From Hormiphora californensis (taxonomy: Eukaryota; Ctenophora; Tentaculata; Cydippida; Pleurobrachiidae): DNA of 64,000 bases. The stretch lies in contig CM035351.1 of the NCBI GenBank assembly GCA_020137815.1, positions 6,913,315 to 6,977,314 of the forward strand, given 5' to 3'. A model generated the notes under the pieces. The model saw nothing but the letters and a program-made list of their open reading frames with translations, had not been told where the DNA came from and made no database searches. The position numbers were made by a program, and so were the translations under genes. Below, piece by piece: positions 49,847 to 61,962 of this stretch. Each line of letters starts with the position of its first letter. Position 1 is the stretch's first letter.

Positions 49847-52361
49847 TCATAGACTCTTCTCCAGGACTTCTCCCTCTAGGAGCTCTAGGGGTACCGGACC
49901 CAATGCCAGGAGCAAATCGTGAAACTTGGCTAGATCAAAGTTGGGCTTCTGCTTCATTTTCTCTCTAACCTCCAACAATTTCAGTTGACCAACCTGGAAA
50001 GGGTTGTTGTTAAGTTTATACTTAGTTTGGTGAAAAACATGTTAGAACATTTTGTCTGACACGGTTTATCACAGTTCTGCACTAGACGTGAAATATTAAT
50101 TAATATTAATTAATAGTTTACCTTGTAAGAACAGGCTTGTCCAGGAAGTACACAGTATCTGTCAACCTCATCTTCAGCCTCCCGTGAGGTCATACCCGTG
50201 GAACGCTTCATAAAGTCAACCGCCTGGGAAAGAGAGAGGAGGAGGATATTAACAACTTAGAACAGGAAAGGTTTTGGAGAAGTTTGTTATAAAATAGTAC
50301 TTTTTATTCATTTTGAAATCACCATCATAGCACCTTTTCTCTTGGCCACTTGAAGTAGTGGAGTCCCGTATCGACGACTAGTCGTGAGGCCCTTAGTAAC
50401 TCTGCCGTGAAATATCCCAACAAGCTATACCCATCCGTCCCATCTGATTCCTTATAAAATCCTGGGAGAATGGAAGGATAGAAAGATAGAGACGGTGGAT
50501 TGACTTGTAGTCAGTATAGTGGAGAAATCATTAATCAAGATGTAGAGATGCAAACAATGCTTGCCAATGTAGTATGTGTTATTGAGGAATAAAGCTGCTG
50601 TACTAGTATGAGTGTAATCGCATGATGGTTGTTCATATATGAAGACTATTGTTATGTGGTATTGCTCAACTCACCTATCTCCCGTCCAATGTGCTCAGAA
50701 TAGAGGCCCCACCCCTCAATATACGCATTGAAGGTCCCCTCTTCCTCCGACCACACTCTCCTAAAGTACGGGAGGTCCTTGTTCTCTATATTCAGGGATA
50801 TCTGGAAATGGTGGCCAGGTACTGATTCATGTGCCACTAACGTCCTCATTTGACACTTGTTCTGACTCTTGATATAAGCTGTATTGGCATAGAACGTCCC
50901 TGGTCTAATCAGATCAATAGAGCCAGCGAAGTAGCATGCTGCTGCTCCTCCCTCACTCATAGATATGGGCATGGGTTTAATAGTACATTTACTGGTGGGT
51001 GTAATATTGAACATGTCCTGAACCATACCAGATACAATCTCCAGTAGTGATCTATACTCCCTGATACACTCCTCCGCCTCCTCATCTTTGTACAGGAACT
51101 GCTCATCCTCACCTAGAATCCTGAGGTTCTCCTCAACTGAGTTTTCAGCACTCAGAGTCATATCACCCCTCGCATTCAACTCACCCACCACCTCATTAAA
51201 CTGCTGGAATAACTTTGCGACCTGCTCCTCGCCCAACTTGTGGACTTGTTCCGGTGTTAGGTCAGTGGTTGTTTCCCACTTCAGACATCTCGCGTAGTAC
51301 TCCTTACCCCTGGGTAACTTCCACAGACCAGCATCATCGGATGAAGACTCCAGACAGACGGTTAGAGCATCTAGTAGACACTTGTAAGCTGGTATCACCG
51401 TCTCCTCCGTTGCTGACCTTATCTTCTCCCTCCAGTCCTCAGAGAGATCCTTCCAGAGCCGTTCCACGGATGAAATCAGGACTTTACCACCACTCAGGTC
51501 ATCCATAATGGACTTAATACTCCGGATCATTTTCTCAAGGCACACCTTGGGAACAACCACCCCTCCCTTCCTCTTCTCCTCTATATCATCTGCTACCCTG
51601 TTGAACCTGTTGCGAACTGCTCTCAACCTCATCACATATAGCTCTAGATCCGATTCTTTGGTGATGGGGGCGAAGTCCGTCATCAGCAGGAGAAACATAC
51701 AGTGAACCCCTCCCAGCTGCTCCAAAGGGTAGATCTGATCTTTGAAATCGGCCTTCCCATTTTCCAACATCCACTTTAAAATCTTAAGGCTCGTTTCTTG
51801 ACATTCATTGGGCGGTGGACTCCATTGCCCCGCCTCAATTGCTTCCATTGTTTGCTTCCTTGCTTCACTTTCCAATACATCTTGTTTCTCAGAAGGGGCA
51901 TCTGATAGGTAACCATGGTGATTCCTGATACCCGCCTGCTCAAGGAAACCCATGAAGGAAAGCAACTCTGGTTTACCCAGATTCCACTGCAGAAATACCC
52001 GCTCGAAGAAGTGATCAACATTGACCGGTGTGAAGTTGTTTCCACCTTCCATCCAATCCATTACAGCCTCATCTGAAGACTTGCCACTGGTTGGGCCCAA
52101 TAACTCTGTGATAATAGTCTGATCATCTTCTGGGTTTTCTGAGGAAATATGAAAGAGGGATTACTAATATGCAGGATATATGACTTGTGTAGCTCACACC
52201 GCGTCAGGGTAGATCAGAAATGAGTGACTTATTACTTCAATACTACTCAAGTACATGTCACCTGATGCAATGAGTTCCTTGGCTGCTGCTCCCTGGTCTC
52301 TCATGACCAGCACCGCGGCCCTGAAGACCAGTCCGGCGGGGAGGCCATACAACAATGTCAT
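49847..52361 (-). CDS. DUF885 family metallopeptidase-like protein
   Basis: Five exons join in frame to 646 aa: 52361-52262, 52138-50675, 50461-50334, 50223-50122 and 49993-49847. The family signature is visible: [12 protein letters not shown] (an HExxxGHH-type metal-binding motif), [40 protein letters not shown] and [21 protein letters not shown]885 proteins occur in bacteria and many eukaryotes and are thought to be zinc peptidases; substrates are unknown. The N-terminus ([20 protein letters not shown]) may be a membrane anchor or signal. The junction between exons 1 and 2 (GCATCAG|GTGACA) is my choice on phase and reading; an alternative frame through 52200 exists. Confidence 0.85.
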
Positions 52362-52369
52362 GGCTGCAG

Positions 52370-52455
52370 CTACAGGGGCACATTGGGTTAATAAGGTACT
52401 GCTACAGGGACACAATGGGTCAATAAGGTACTGCTACAGCGGCACAATGGGTTAA
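52370..52455 (-). repeat. Three-copy repeat over the acceptor in front of the DUF885 start
   Basis: About 32-bp units carry CTACAGGGGCACATTGGGTT and AATAAGGTACTG. On the gene strand each reads TGCCCCTGTAG or a close variant, the acceptor-like sequence 8 nt before the ATG at 52361. The rest of the interval to the TTC8 stop at 52876 shows nothing recognisable. Confidence 0.75.
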
Positions 52456-52875
52456 TAAACACGAGAAAGGTACTGCAATACACTCGGGGTGTTAGCTAAA
52501 GACACGTAGTTGGAGGAAAATCATTTTGCCAACACTAAATAAATCTTTAGCGGAAAATAAATACTGTACACACCAGGTGGATAAATTTACACATTTACAA
52601 TATATATCACGCTCCTGTATTACGTAGGGACGAGGGGCGGGACTTCATACTATTCACACGTTATGACAATGACAATCACTGAGAGCGGGGTGCCTCAAAA
52701 ATTTAATCAGGCTTCCTGGAATAATGAAATGAGCCTCTTGGAGCTCTTTGTTCCTTCAAGAATATAGTCTGGTAGGTATCCGGTATCCCGAGTTATATTC
52801 ATAGATATCTTCCAAGAATAGGGCCTGGGCCGTGGCAGGTACCCCGACAGCTATTCGCATATAACATCACACATA

Positions 52876-54566
52876 TCAAAGAAGGGTGAAATACTGCTTC
52901 AGCTGTGCAAGGAGATTCTTAGAGTCCACGTGACTAGGGAATGCCTCAATCGACTTCCTCACTTCCTTGTAACTAGTATTTAGATCCCCCTGACTCTCTG
53001 ACAATATAGAGAGGTTATAATGTGCCTCATACAGCTCCTGATTAATACTAATAGCAGCCAGGAAGTAGGCCCTTGCCTGCTCAACTTTACCCTTTCTCAT
53101 TTCCAGCACTGCCAAGTTATTATACGCCTCAGCATGGTTGTTATCTGATATAAGGGCCAGTTGGAAGGCCTGGTATGCGAGGTTACTGTCCCCAATACCC
53201 ACGGCCACATGCCCGATATTGTACCACACATCGGCTGCTGATTCCTTGTTAGATAATGTCACAGCTCTCTCAAAACATGTTAGTGCCATGTCGTACTGCT
53301 GAGAGTAGAAGCAACATAGGGCAATGTTAGTATATAGTTCAGAGTTGGAGATACCCATCTGGAGAAGTCGTCTGAAGGACCTCAGGGCGATCTCTGGCAT
53401 GTCCGAGTAGAAGTTGTGAGTACCAATACACGCAATGGCCTCTACACAGGATGCATCAAACTGGAACACACTCTTGTACCACTTGACCGACTGATCAGTG
53501 TCCCCCAGCCCCTCGTGTACCCGAGCACACCCAATAATTAGTGACACCTCCCCCGGGAACTCCTCGATACCTTTGGCGAATAGATCAAGGGCAGCTAGGG
53601 GCTGGTCCAGCCTAATGTACACTTTAGCCAGGTACAGATAGTTGTCCACTGTGCTTTGTTGTCGGAGGGCTGAGTGAAACTGCTTCTCGGCATCCCGGAA
53701 TAAACTGAGGCGGTAATAACACTTTCCCAGTTGCTGCTTCCACCACCAGTCCTCATACTGCGACGCCTGGAAAGAGAGAGGAGGGTGGGTGAGAAAGAGG
53801 AAAATGCTGAGTGGGTAATAGGGAGAAATATTGAAACAGTATTGTACACTGTACATGTGCGTATTGAAAAATGACAGGGAGGAAATAAAAAACCTGCTAC
53901 TCAACAATGTTGAGTCAACACAACATGTGTGTACCTGTGTAGCTAGAGCGGCAAGATCAAGTGCGTTCCTGATATCGTTCTCATGGTAAAAGAGGTAATC
54001 AAAGAGCACCCTATTTAGTCCATGTCTCTCAGCATACTTGGATAAGTTCAACTGGGCCGTGTTAATGAAGGGGACCATCAGGTTCGGACAACATGGAGGC
54101 AGTACCCAGTCTGACAAACCGTCCCGAGGCACTGGTAACTGGCCGGGCGGTGTGAGCTGTACGGGGTGTCATAATGGCCTGTTCCATGGTCCCTGGCCGG
54201 CCTGACTTAGTACCTGGACGCACAAAACCACTGACGGGCCTCCCTGACTGGGACATGGGCCTGACGCTCTGTGAGCTGGAACTACCCTGGGCGGCAGTGG
54301 CAGGTTTTTTGAAGGATGTTCCTGGACGTGCTACCTGTGCTATCGTATTGTCATCCATCAACATCTCAGCTATACCATCATCATCTGCCTCAACTTCGTC
54401 AATATACACTTTCTCCTGTGAGCGCCTTGGCCTTCATGAACCAAGCTCCCTGGTCATAGGGGTTCTTCTCCAGCATATGGGTACAGATATCGATACACTG
54501 GTCAAACTTCCGCCGTCTCAGATAACTCCTGGCCATAAACAGCGGATCCAACTGATGCTCAATCAT
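52876..54566 (-). CDS. TTC8: BBSome subunit TTC8/BBS8, with two +1 frame breaks in exon 1
   Basis: Exons 54566-53935 and 53766-52876. After removing two bases from exon 1 the product is 506 aa and matches BBS8: RSYLRRRKFDQCIDICTHML, the RPGTSFKKP and SGRPGTMEQAIMTPRTAHTA linker, then TPR repeats (EDWWWKQQLGKCYYRLSLF, AIACIGTHNFYSDMPEIALR, ADVWYNIGHVAVGIGDSNLA) to the end. BBS8 is part of the BBSome that carries membrane proteins in cilia. The extra bases lie near 54417-54421 (ACA G GAG) and in a CCCC run at 54070-54073 (CCC C TTC). Exon 1 is 632 bp; 630 bp would keep phase 0 into exon 2, which confirms a net excess of two. Human TTC8 is 515-541 aa. Confidence 0.9.
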
Positions 54567-55319
54567 TTCTGGTAAACTTCCTGAGCTAAAATAATAATAT
54601 GTTGTTATTTTTGTTATTTATTAGCCGCACCTGAAGGCTGAAATCATACGTGGCAGCATATTGTTATGTTCTAACCATCCCTTTACATTTGTGCGGGGCT
54701 CGCGAAAGGCAGTCTAGCTTGGCAAGGCAGCATACACATCTTGAAAATTGGAAAAATTCGGATGTAACTTTTAACCATTAAGATTTACTGGCGCTTATCA
54801 GGGACTTTTGTAGGTCAAAATGTAGGGGTTAGCATAAGCCGATAAGCTCCATACTCCTTGGCCACCAGGCTAACCGCCAGTCGCCACATTTTCAAATTCT
54901 AGATTTTTTTTAAATTAAAAAAAGAAAACAACCATGTTTCCTTTTTTTGAACAGGCAGACTCCCAAATGAGCCGCGGCCGCGGGGTATATATCTTGCGCT
55001 GCCGCGTTCCAAGCCGCGCGATTTCGAAATTTATTGGTTGCGCGGGTCAAACTTTTCAAGATGGCCGTTTTTTACTTTTTTTAATTTTACTTTTTTCAAG
55101 TTTGATTCATTTTCGAGACTGAATCAAGGTCGAGTAATGCGGGAAGTTAAATGAAGGGACATGGGCATAACCATTACTTCTTCTAGCAATGTAATGCCGA
55201 CCAAATTTGGTGTAACCCGTGTCGCACATGACCGCCTACTTCTGAGTTTCTTTTTCAGCAATATTCTCCCGCCATTAACCGTGCGAATTGTTACTTTAAA
55301 TTTGTTAAATCTCTAGAAA
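54567..55319. promoter_or_regulatory. Divergent promoter region between TTC8 and DHRS4
   Basis: TTC8 runs leftward from 54566 and DHRS4 rightward from 55320. The interval contains GC-rich CCGCGGCCGCGG (about 54972) and CCGCGCG in an otherwise AT-rich stretch, and no coding sequence. A shared bidirectional promoter is inferred from layout only. Confidence 0.4.
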
Positions 55320-56098
55320 ATGAGTTGCACGCGACTCCTGAACAGAGTAGCAGTAGTTACGGGATCAACAGCTGGTATCGGATTTGCGATTGCCAAACGC
55401 TTGGCCCTGGAAGGTGCCAAGGTCGTTGTTTCAAGTCGCAAGCAGGATAACGTGGACAAGGCCGTTGAAAATCTCAGATCTGAGGGACTAGATGTGACTG
55501 GCCAGGTGTGTAATGTATCCAGAGCAGAGGAACGAGCAGCTCTTCTACAGCACGTGCAAGATACACACGGAGGGAAGTTAGACATCCTAGTGAGTAATGT
55601 GGGGACTAACCCTCACCTTGGACCAATCATTACGTGTGACGAGGATAATTGGAATAAGATCATGTTTAATAATGTCACTGCGAGTGCCCTTCTAGCATCT
55701 AGTTTTACACCTTGTATGTCAGGAGGTGGAAACATTGTATTTGTTTCCTCGGTTGCTGGATTCCAGCCAATCCCCTTTATCGGAGCGTACTCGGTCAGCA
55801 AAGCTGCTCTCATATCACTCACCAAGGGTCTTGCTAAACGAACTGGCCGGAGCTAAGATCAGAGTGAATTGTATTGCACCAGGGATTATTGAAACAGATT
55901 TTAGTTCAGCCCTGACCAGCAATGAAAAGATGATGAAGGGGGCTCTTGCTGGTATACCCCTGAGACGTGTCGGATCAGCTGAATGAGTGTGCCGGGGCTG
56001 TGGCATTCTTGGCATCTGATGATGCTTCCTATATTACAGGAGAGACAATCTGCATGACGGGAGGAGCTCCTGTTACGAGTGTAAAATATTTGATTTGA
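55320..56098 (+). CDS. DHRS4: Short-chain dehydrogenase/reductase, DHRS4-like, with two +1 frame breaks
   Basis: A single exon gives 258 aa if one base is skipped at 55839 (AAA C GAA) and one at 55984 (GAA T GAG). The length, 779 bp, is two over a multiple of three. Rossmann motif TGSTAGIG, catalytic SSVAGF and YSVSK, and the C-terminal DDASYITGETICMTGGAP match DHRS4, an NADPH-dependent retinal/carbonyl reductase. Vertebrate DHRS4 ends in the peroxisomal signal SRL; here the end is KYLI, so peroxisomal targeting is not obvious. The ATG is 3 nt after CTCTAG. HMGCL starts 70 bp downstream. Confidence 0.85.
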
Positions 56099-56168
56099 AT
56101 AAGACTCTTGATCACAATTAAAATTTATAGAGATCATATTGATTTGTTAATTGTAACAATGTTTTAGG

Positions 56169-57101
56169 ATGATTCGTAGATTACTCCCCAAATCACCTCC
56201 ACCTCTCGATGCCTGTCTGATTTTGTTAAAGTTGTGGAAGTTGGACCCAGAGATGGCCTCCAAAATGTTAAAAGTGTTGTCCCGACCGAGATCAAGGTAG
56301 AGCTGATAGACCGTCTCTCGGGGTGTGGATTTAAATCTATCGAGTGTACAAGTTTCGTCTCACCCAAGTGGGTGCCCCAGTTGGCGGACAGTGGGGCAGT
56401 GTTGACCCAGATATCCCGACTCCCTGGGGTCTCTTATCCCGTTCTGGTACCAAATATGAAGGGTCTAACTGGGGCATTGGAGCACAATGTCACAGAAATA
56501 GGAATCTTCACTGCTGCTTCGGAGGCTTTCTGCAAGAAAAACATCAATTGTTCCATTGAGGAGAGTTTTGAGAGATTTTCACCCACTATCCAGCTAGCCA
56601 AGGAGAGGGGAGTGGCAGTGCGAGGGTATGTTTCATGTGTGGCAGGGTGCCCATATCAGGGGGCAGTGGATGCTAAAACGGTTGCCATGGTAGTCTGAGA
56701 AACTGCTAGAGATGGGGTGTTTTGAGGTGAGTCTAGGTGACACCATCGGTGTTGGAACACCCGCTAAAATAAAGGAAATTCTCACTGAACTTAGCGGCAT
56801 TCCGTTTACTAACCTAGCTCTCCATTGCCATGACACCTACGGACAGGCCCTGGCTAATGTCTCTACAGGTCTAGATATGGGGATCAGGGTGTTTGATAGT
56901 AGTGTGTCGGGGTTGGGTGGGTGTCCATATGCCCGGGGTGCTAGTGGCAACGTGGCTACTGAAGACCTGTTGTACCTTCTGGAAGGTGCAGGTGCAGAAA
57001 CGGGTGTTAGTCTTGACAAGGTTATCGAGACGGGGGTGTTTATATCGGACTTTCTGGGCAGGGCGAACGGCAGTAAAGTGGCTCTTGCTAGGAGCAAATG
57101 A
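56169..57101 (+). CDS. HMGCL: Hydroxymethylglutaryl-CoA lyase, with frame breaks
   Basis: A single exon. The family sequence is clear: [52 protein letters not shown], the metal-binding [12 protein letters not shown], and the catalytic-Cys loop [14 protein letters not shown]. It cleaves HMG-CoA to acetoacetate and acetyl-CoA in leucine breakdown and ketogenesis. One base must be skipped at about 56696: GTC T GAG, where the T opens an in-frame TGA. The likely start [13 protein letters not shown], a mitochondrial-type presequence, is in a different frame from VKVVEVG. Two extra bases or one missing base between 56169 and about 56222 would join them. The ATG is 1 nt after TGTTTTAG, 70 bp from DHRS4. 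Confidence 0.85.
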
Positions 57102-57449
57102 ACTTCAGAAATTGTTTTGGTGAATTTTTAATGTTAAATTATTCGTGGAACGTGTTTGTAGTATCTTGGTATTATCTTATTCTTTACATTTCTAACATGC
57201 GTTATCAATATAAACCTTGTCTCTCTTGAATGTAATAGAACCTACTCATATTTCCACACTACTGACGTTTCTAATGTACAACAACGTCATCCAAAGTGCT
57301 AACTCTTATCTTTAATACCCCAACTCTACACTCGACTTCAATTTCTCGGTTTTCACTCGCCTAAAATATATATATAACTACTCAACTAATTATTATTACT
57401 GATATTACTCACGTTATGCATCAATATGTGAAACAGGTACAGATGTGAT

Positions 57450-59325
57450 ATGTCAGTAAGTGGAACTAAACAGTTTAAAGTTGTTCTGCTGGGGGAGGGA
57501 TGTGTGGGGAAAACATCACTTGTACTAAGATACTGTCAGAATACCTTCAACGATAACCATCTCTCCACCCTACAGGTTAGTTAGTTAGGTAGTGTACCCT
57601 GATAGGTAGGTTGATAATTAAATGTAGCAACTTTAGGAATCTCATGTAGGATTCTAGATATTGACCATGTAGATGATATTTGAGAACACCTGCCACTTCA
57701 ACCAGCGTTGTACATTCCTACCATGCATGTAATATCAAATTGTCTCCACTAATCCATCCTCCTCCTCATATCCAGGCATCCTACCAAGACAAGAAGCTGA
57801 ATATCGGGGGACAACGAGCTCACCTCTCTATATGGGTAGATAAAGAGATATATTTATATTCTCTATGTGTGTATGTAATGAGTTCTAACTAACGCTCCTA
57901 ACTAACACAATCTCCATCTCTATGACAGGATACAGCGGGACAAGAGAGATTCCATGCACTGGGCCCAATCTACTACAGAGACAGGTTTACATGACCCCCC
58001 CCCCCGTTACATTATTTGGTTTTGTGTTCCTTCCTCGGCTTGTTCTCACATATATATGTTTGCTTGGGATTGAGTGTACCTGATAAGAGTCAAGTGTGAG
58101 GGAGAGAGAGAGAGAGAAAGAAAGAGTAAGGTGCTATTGGGTTACATGTGATGCAGTGTATGCAATGTCACTGAGAGATAGAGACAGTGCACAAAGCCAC
58201 GCTAATGTGTAGCTGCTGCTACTAGACAAGTCCACTACAGCCATCTCTAATTGATGTGGTAGACAATCATAATACACATTACACATGACCTATCTTACAA
58301 CTCATTAAACCTAATTTTAACCCTAAGAGATGGGTTTAACCTCCCTTTGTTTAATCCCAACTAATTCTCAGTAATGGGGCAATACTCGTGTACGATATAA
58401 CCGATGAAGACAGCTTTGCTAAGGTATGTGTTGTTGTTTGTGCCTCCCTCCCTCAGATGTAAGATACACGTTTCATCATGTGACCTTATAGAATAATTTG
58501 AACTGTCTTGCAGGTGAAGAACTGGGTACGAGAGCTGAGAAAGATGCTGGGAGACAATATAGAACTTTGTATAGCTGGTAGGTTACACCCCCCTCCCGGG
58601 TTACACCCAAATAGTAGTATCAATAGCACCCACCTGGTACAATGAACAATCACTGTCATTCTGTTTTCTACATGCTGCACTAACTTTTGTAAACTGATTG
58701 TAAACTTTTTCTCTTTCTTTAGGGAACAAGATAGATCTGGAAAAGAACAGGAAAGTCGACAAGGCCACAGCTATTCAGTAAGTCAAACTTTGAGGATTCT
58801 AAACTTCTTCTTCGTGGTATTGTTGGGACCCGATCTGTTGCTAAATCATGATATCCCACTAGGTACGCACAGACGGTGGGAGCAAAGCACTATGATACAT
58901 CAGCCAAGTTGGACAAGGGGGTTACAGATATGATGTTAGATCTAACTAAGCGTGAGTATTATCGTCTTTCAATGTGAATCACATGAATATTTCCCGGTAC
59001 GCGGTCTGCTGTAGCTTAGAGCTCCCTGTTTGTAGCGCGCGAGTAGTGCCGTGTAAAAAAGAGGGCGCTCTTTAACGCGCATTGCTACGCGCGCACCAAC
59101 CCAGGAAGCTGGAGTGCTCTCTCGATGTGAACCCTCGATCTGTTCTCAAGTACTTGTCCTAATCGCTCCTGTTCTAATCGCTCCACCTTTAATCCAGGGA
59201 TGTTGGCTCAGAGTAATGCAGCGAGTCAGACGAATGGCAAGCCATCTGGGAGGGCACGGCCACCTGTTGTAATACTGGACGAAGATCAGAATGCTGCTGA
59301 GACTAGGCGGAAAGGGTGTTGCTGA
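57450..59325 (+). CDS. RAB21: Small GTPase Rab21
   Basis: Eight exons join in frame to about 213 aa: 57450-57575, 57776-57835, 57929-57984, 58372-58423, 58514-58577, 58723-58777, 58863-58951 and 59198-59325. The sequence follows human RAB21 closely: FKVVLLGEGCVGKTSLVLRY, KKLNIGG, the switch II DTAGQERFHALGPIYYRD, NKIDLEK, the TSAK box, and a C-terminal Cys-Cys for double geranylgeranylation. Rab21 controls early endosome traffic and integrin endocytosis by binding integrin alpha tails, a functional link to the talin gene in this window. No frame breaks. Confidence 0.95.
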
Positions 59326-59542
59326 GAGAGGGGGTTGTACTGTGTGAAACTTTTTACCACTTGTTTTTGATCTTTTGTTTGTGAGTGTGAGATAAGAGCC
59401 TGTTTTATGAGAAATTGTTACATTATTTTTTCGCTATTTTCAACGAAGATCACTGCGTTTCGCCGGTACATTGTGTAATTGTACATGATGTATGTTTGTA
59501 CACACAACACACATACACACAAAGAGAGAGAGAGAGACAGAC

Positions 59543-59549
<7 letters not shown>

Positions 59550-59609
<60 letters not shown>
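59550..59609. repeat. (GA)n microsatellite between RAB21 and TMEM245
   Basis: About 30 GA units after a short CAGA-interrupted start (from 59523). The rest of the 59326-59857 interval contains no recognised gene. Confidence 0.95.
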
Positions 59610-59613
<4 letters not shown>

Positions 59614-59857
59614 ACACAGGTGTATTGCATCACTGTCACTAACTGTTTTCTTTGACAATCAGCCAGAACCCCTCCTCTTTGTAGCTATGACAATGCAACA
59701 TGTGGTAGACAGATGAATAGTGCAGACACACCAAGGGTAAGTTGAGATACCACATTTTCTTGGGTATCTTCTTTTGCCCTCAATCAATTGCATTTTACAA
59801 CCCCTCCCGCTCATTAATTGTTTTTTATATCACCCCTTTGCATTTCAGGTTAATGCC

Positions 59858-61319
59858 ATGCCCCGTGCGGCTCCACCAGGTCGGGGCTGGGGTAACATCC
59901 TCCGGCGATCCACCTCCATTTTCGAGAACTCTCCCTTTCTCTCTGGTTTTGCACTAAGTGCCACCGCGGGGGGAGAGGTGGACAGACAGGACCAGAAGGC
60001 AATCAAAATAGCTTTTTACAACACAGCCGCCCTAGTTTTTGTAGCTGTTCTATTCTTCACGCTCACTCAGGTACTGGAGTAAACTCACTTTTTTGTCTCA
60101 CAGAAATATGTTTTATTTTAAATACACTCCGAACATTCTTTTTCATTTCCAGGTTTTCTACATTTTAGAGTTTTGTATTCGACCTCTCCTATGGGCGCTA
60201 TTACTTGGAGCAGCCCTTCATCCAATAAAACAAATGGGGACTAACCTAATCCATTCTGGGATTGATGCTCTCTCAGACACAGGTAATAACTATACTAGGC
60301 AACAACCAAAAACAGCACTGTAAGTAAAGTGTTGGTTGTTGACATGTTAACACAAATCACCACAAACAGTTTCTTTCTGAAAACTCCTAAATAAGGTTTG
60401 TCTCTAACTCTATGACTCTCCTTCCCTAGGCGCACCCTGGGTACTTGGTTTCTTTGCCCTCCCTGTGTACGCTATCCAGCGGCTCCTCTCCTGGCTCCTC
60501 TCCATAACCCTCACCACCTACAAAGAAATGATAATATCCCTCCTCATCATTCTGGTGATCCTCCTAACAGACATGGTTGATATCTTTGATACAGGGCTGG
60601 ATGCCATTAGCGCAGTGGCCTCACTATTCGGAGCTTCTCTAGAGATCCTCGAGAGGTGGAACATGGTTGTGTGGACGGTAGTGGTGGGTTACCTAGGTCT
60701 AGTGTTCTGGAAAAGGAACTCCAGGGTGCTCCAGATCCTGGTTACCCCTGTTTGGGTGCTGGTAGTGGCAACTGTGATCTCACATTTGGGAGAGTGGAGG
60801 TCCATCATCGCTCTCTTTGTCTTCACTGTCCTGGGTGCTGGAGCGTATATCGCCCTAACTGAGTATGCCACAACACCAGCTCCAACGGAGGGAGTGCCCC
60901 GAGCTGCCTCGCTGAAGGAGAGGTTTGAGGCACTGGATCAAGATAAAGGGGAGGATCAGTATAATGCTGATGCCCCCATTCCTAGGAAGAAAAAGGTGGA
61001 GTTGTGCCCCATGACAAGCACACCTAGCACCAGAAACAGGGCCTTCTCAACCCCCGCCACAACTGCAGCAGGCCACAAATCCAGATACCAAACCCCCGCT
61101 ACAAGCAGGAAACAAAGGCCAGTGAAACAGGCATCACTCAAGTTCCTGGAAGCCAAGAATGTGGTCAGTACTGAGAAATATTTCACGGTGCTGGCGTGGT
61201 CTGTCTTCTTTACCGTGGTATCTAGAGATGTGATAATAACACTGCAACTCTCCTGTCTGGTGGCAATCCTACTGGTGGTGGGGAAGAGTGTGGAGTTCCT
61301 ACTAACCAAGGATAGGTAA
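59858..61319 (+). CDS. TMEM245: TMEM245 N-terminal part (multi-pass membrane protein)
   Basis: Exons 59858-60070, 60153-60282 and 60430-61319 (or to 61315) encode about 410 aa. Matches to TMEM245 are FYNTAALVFVAVLFF, FYILEFCIRPLLWALLLGAA, LHPIKQMG, and the helical region to WNMVVWTVVVGYLG, followed by a disordered loop and LAWSVFFTVVSRDVIITLQL. Vertebrate TMEM245 is about 880 aa with an AI-2E-transporter-like C-terminal half that is not found here. The ORF stops at TAA 61317-61319, but GATAG|GTAATA at 61316 is a good donor, so the gene probably continues in an exon beyond the window. That would leave the minus-strand sulfotransferase nested in its intron. The ATG is 9 nt after TTTCAG. Confidence 0.8.
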
Positions 61320-61486
61320 TATAGTTATTATTTCTTGACACACTATCACCCCCTGTCCGGAGTACTGCTTTTTTTCTTCTGTGTGTGTGTCGCAACACTG
61401 GAATCGTGCGCGTTCAGGGCATGTTTCAAATTCCACGTGTCATAGCGTAGCCCCTAATTAATTATAATTATTCACACTATATGTTC

Positions 61487-61630
61487 AAGCCCAGACAATT
61501 CCTAATACCGTAGATCAAACCCTTGATTGGATAAACACAGGGTAGGCTATGGGCTCTTTTGTAAAAGTCGTCAATCGTCATGATGCTGTACACCACGGAA
61601 TCTGTCAACCTAGGCAGCTTCTCCGGCTCA
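61487..61630 (-). CDS. Possible orphan terminal exon, unidentified
   Basis: After an acceptor CTCTTTCAG an open frame of 47 codons reads EPEKLPRLTDSVVYSIMTID, then DFYKRAHSLPCVYPIKGLI and a stop (TAG at 61489-61487). It looks like real protein, but no upstream exon in phase is visible. It could be an alternative 3' exon of the sulfotransferase upstream on this strand, or the end of another gene. Confidence 0.3.
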
Positions 61631-61649
61631 CTGAAAGAGTAATATCCTG

Positions 61650-61705
61650 GTGCCACTAAATCGGGGGTGCCACTAAATCGGGGGCCCTAAATCGGGGTCC
61701 AACTG
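61650..61705. mobile_element. Fragment of the pogo-like MITE
   Basis: GGTGCCACTAAATCGGGGG is repeated, ending in GGGGTCCAACTG followed by TA, the right end of the element at 8535-8703. The left end is missing. Confidence 0.7.
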
Positions 61706-61962
61706 TATTAACAAAGTTAACAAAATTAACATATCGCCCAGTTGGTTAAAATATGACTGGCTGTATTGAACGTAAAGTTGGGTTGGATTATTATATGCAG
61801 GGGTGCGGTTGGGCAGGGTTAGCTGGGGGGCTACTTGATTAATTCGCTAGTATTTTAATTGAGCTATTTTGAAAGACTTCTCTAGTATTTTAAAAGACTG
61901 AAAGTGTATGTATAAAGAGAAATTTCATACGTACCAACATGCAATACCCTACTATGTGTCAT

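Larger units (their letters stand above)
46048..50482. repeat. Direct tandem duplication of a 2.2-kb block spanning two genes
   Basis: Block A (46048-48321) and block B (48322-about 50482) are nearly identical. Each holds the 5' part of the coiled-coil gene, its upstream region, and the last three exons of the DUF885 gene. The junction at 48321/48322 joins a DUF885 intron to the middle of the coiled-coil ORF. Differences include copy number of the octapeptide repeat (7 against 4), a deleted TCACGTGATCTA repeat, and scattered substitutions. This points to a fairly recent event. Confidence 0.9.
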
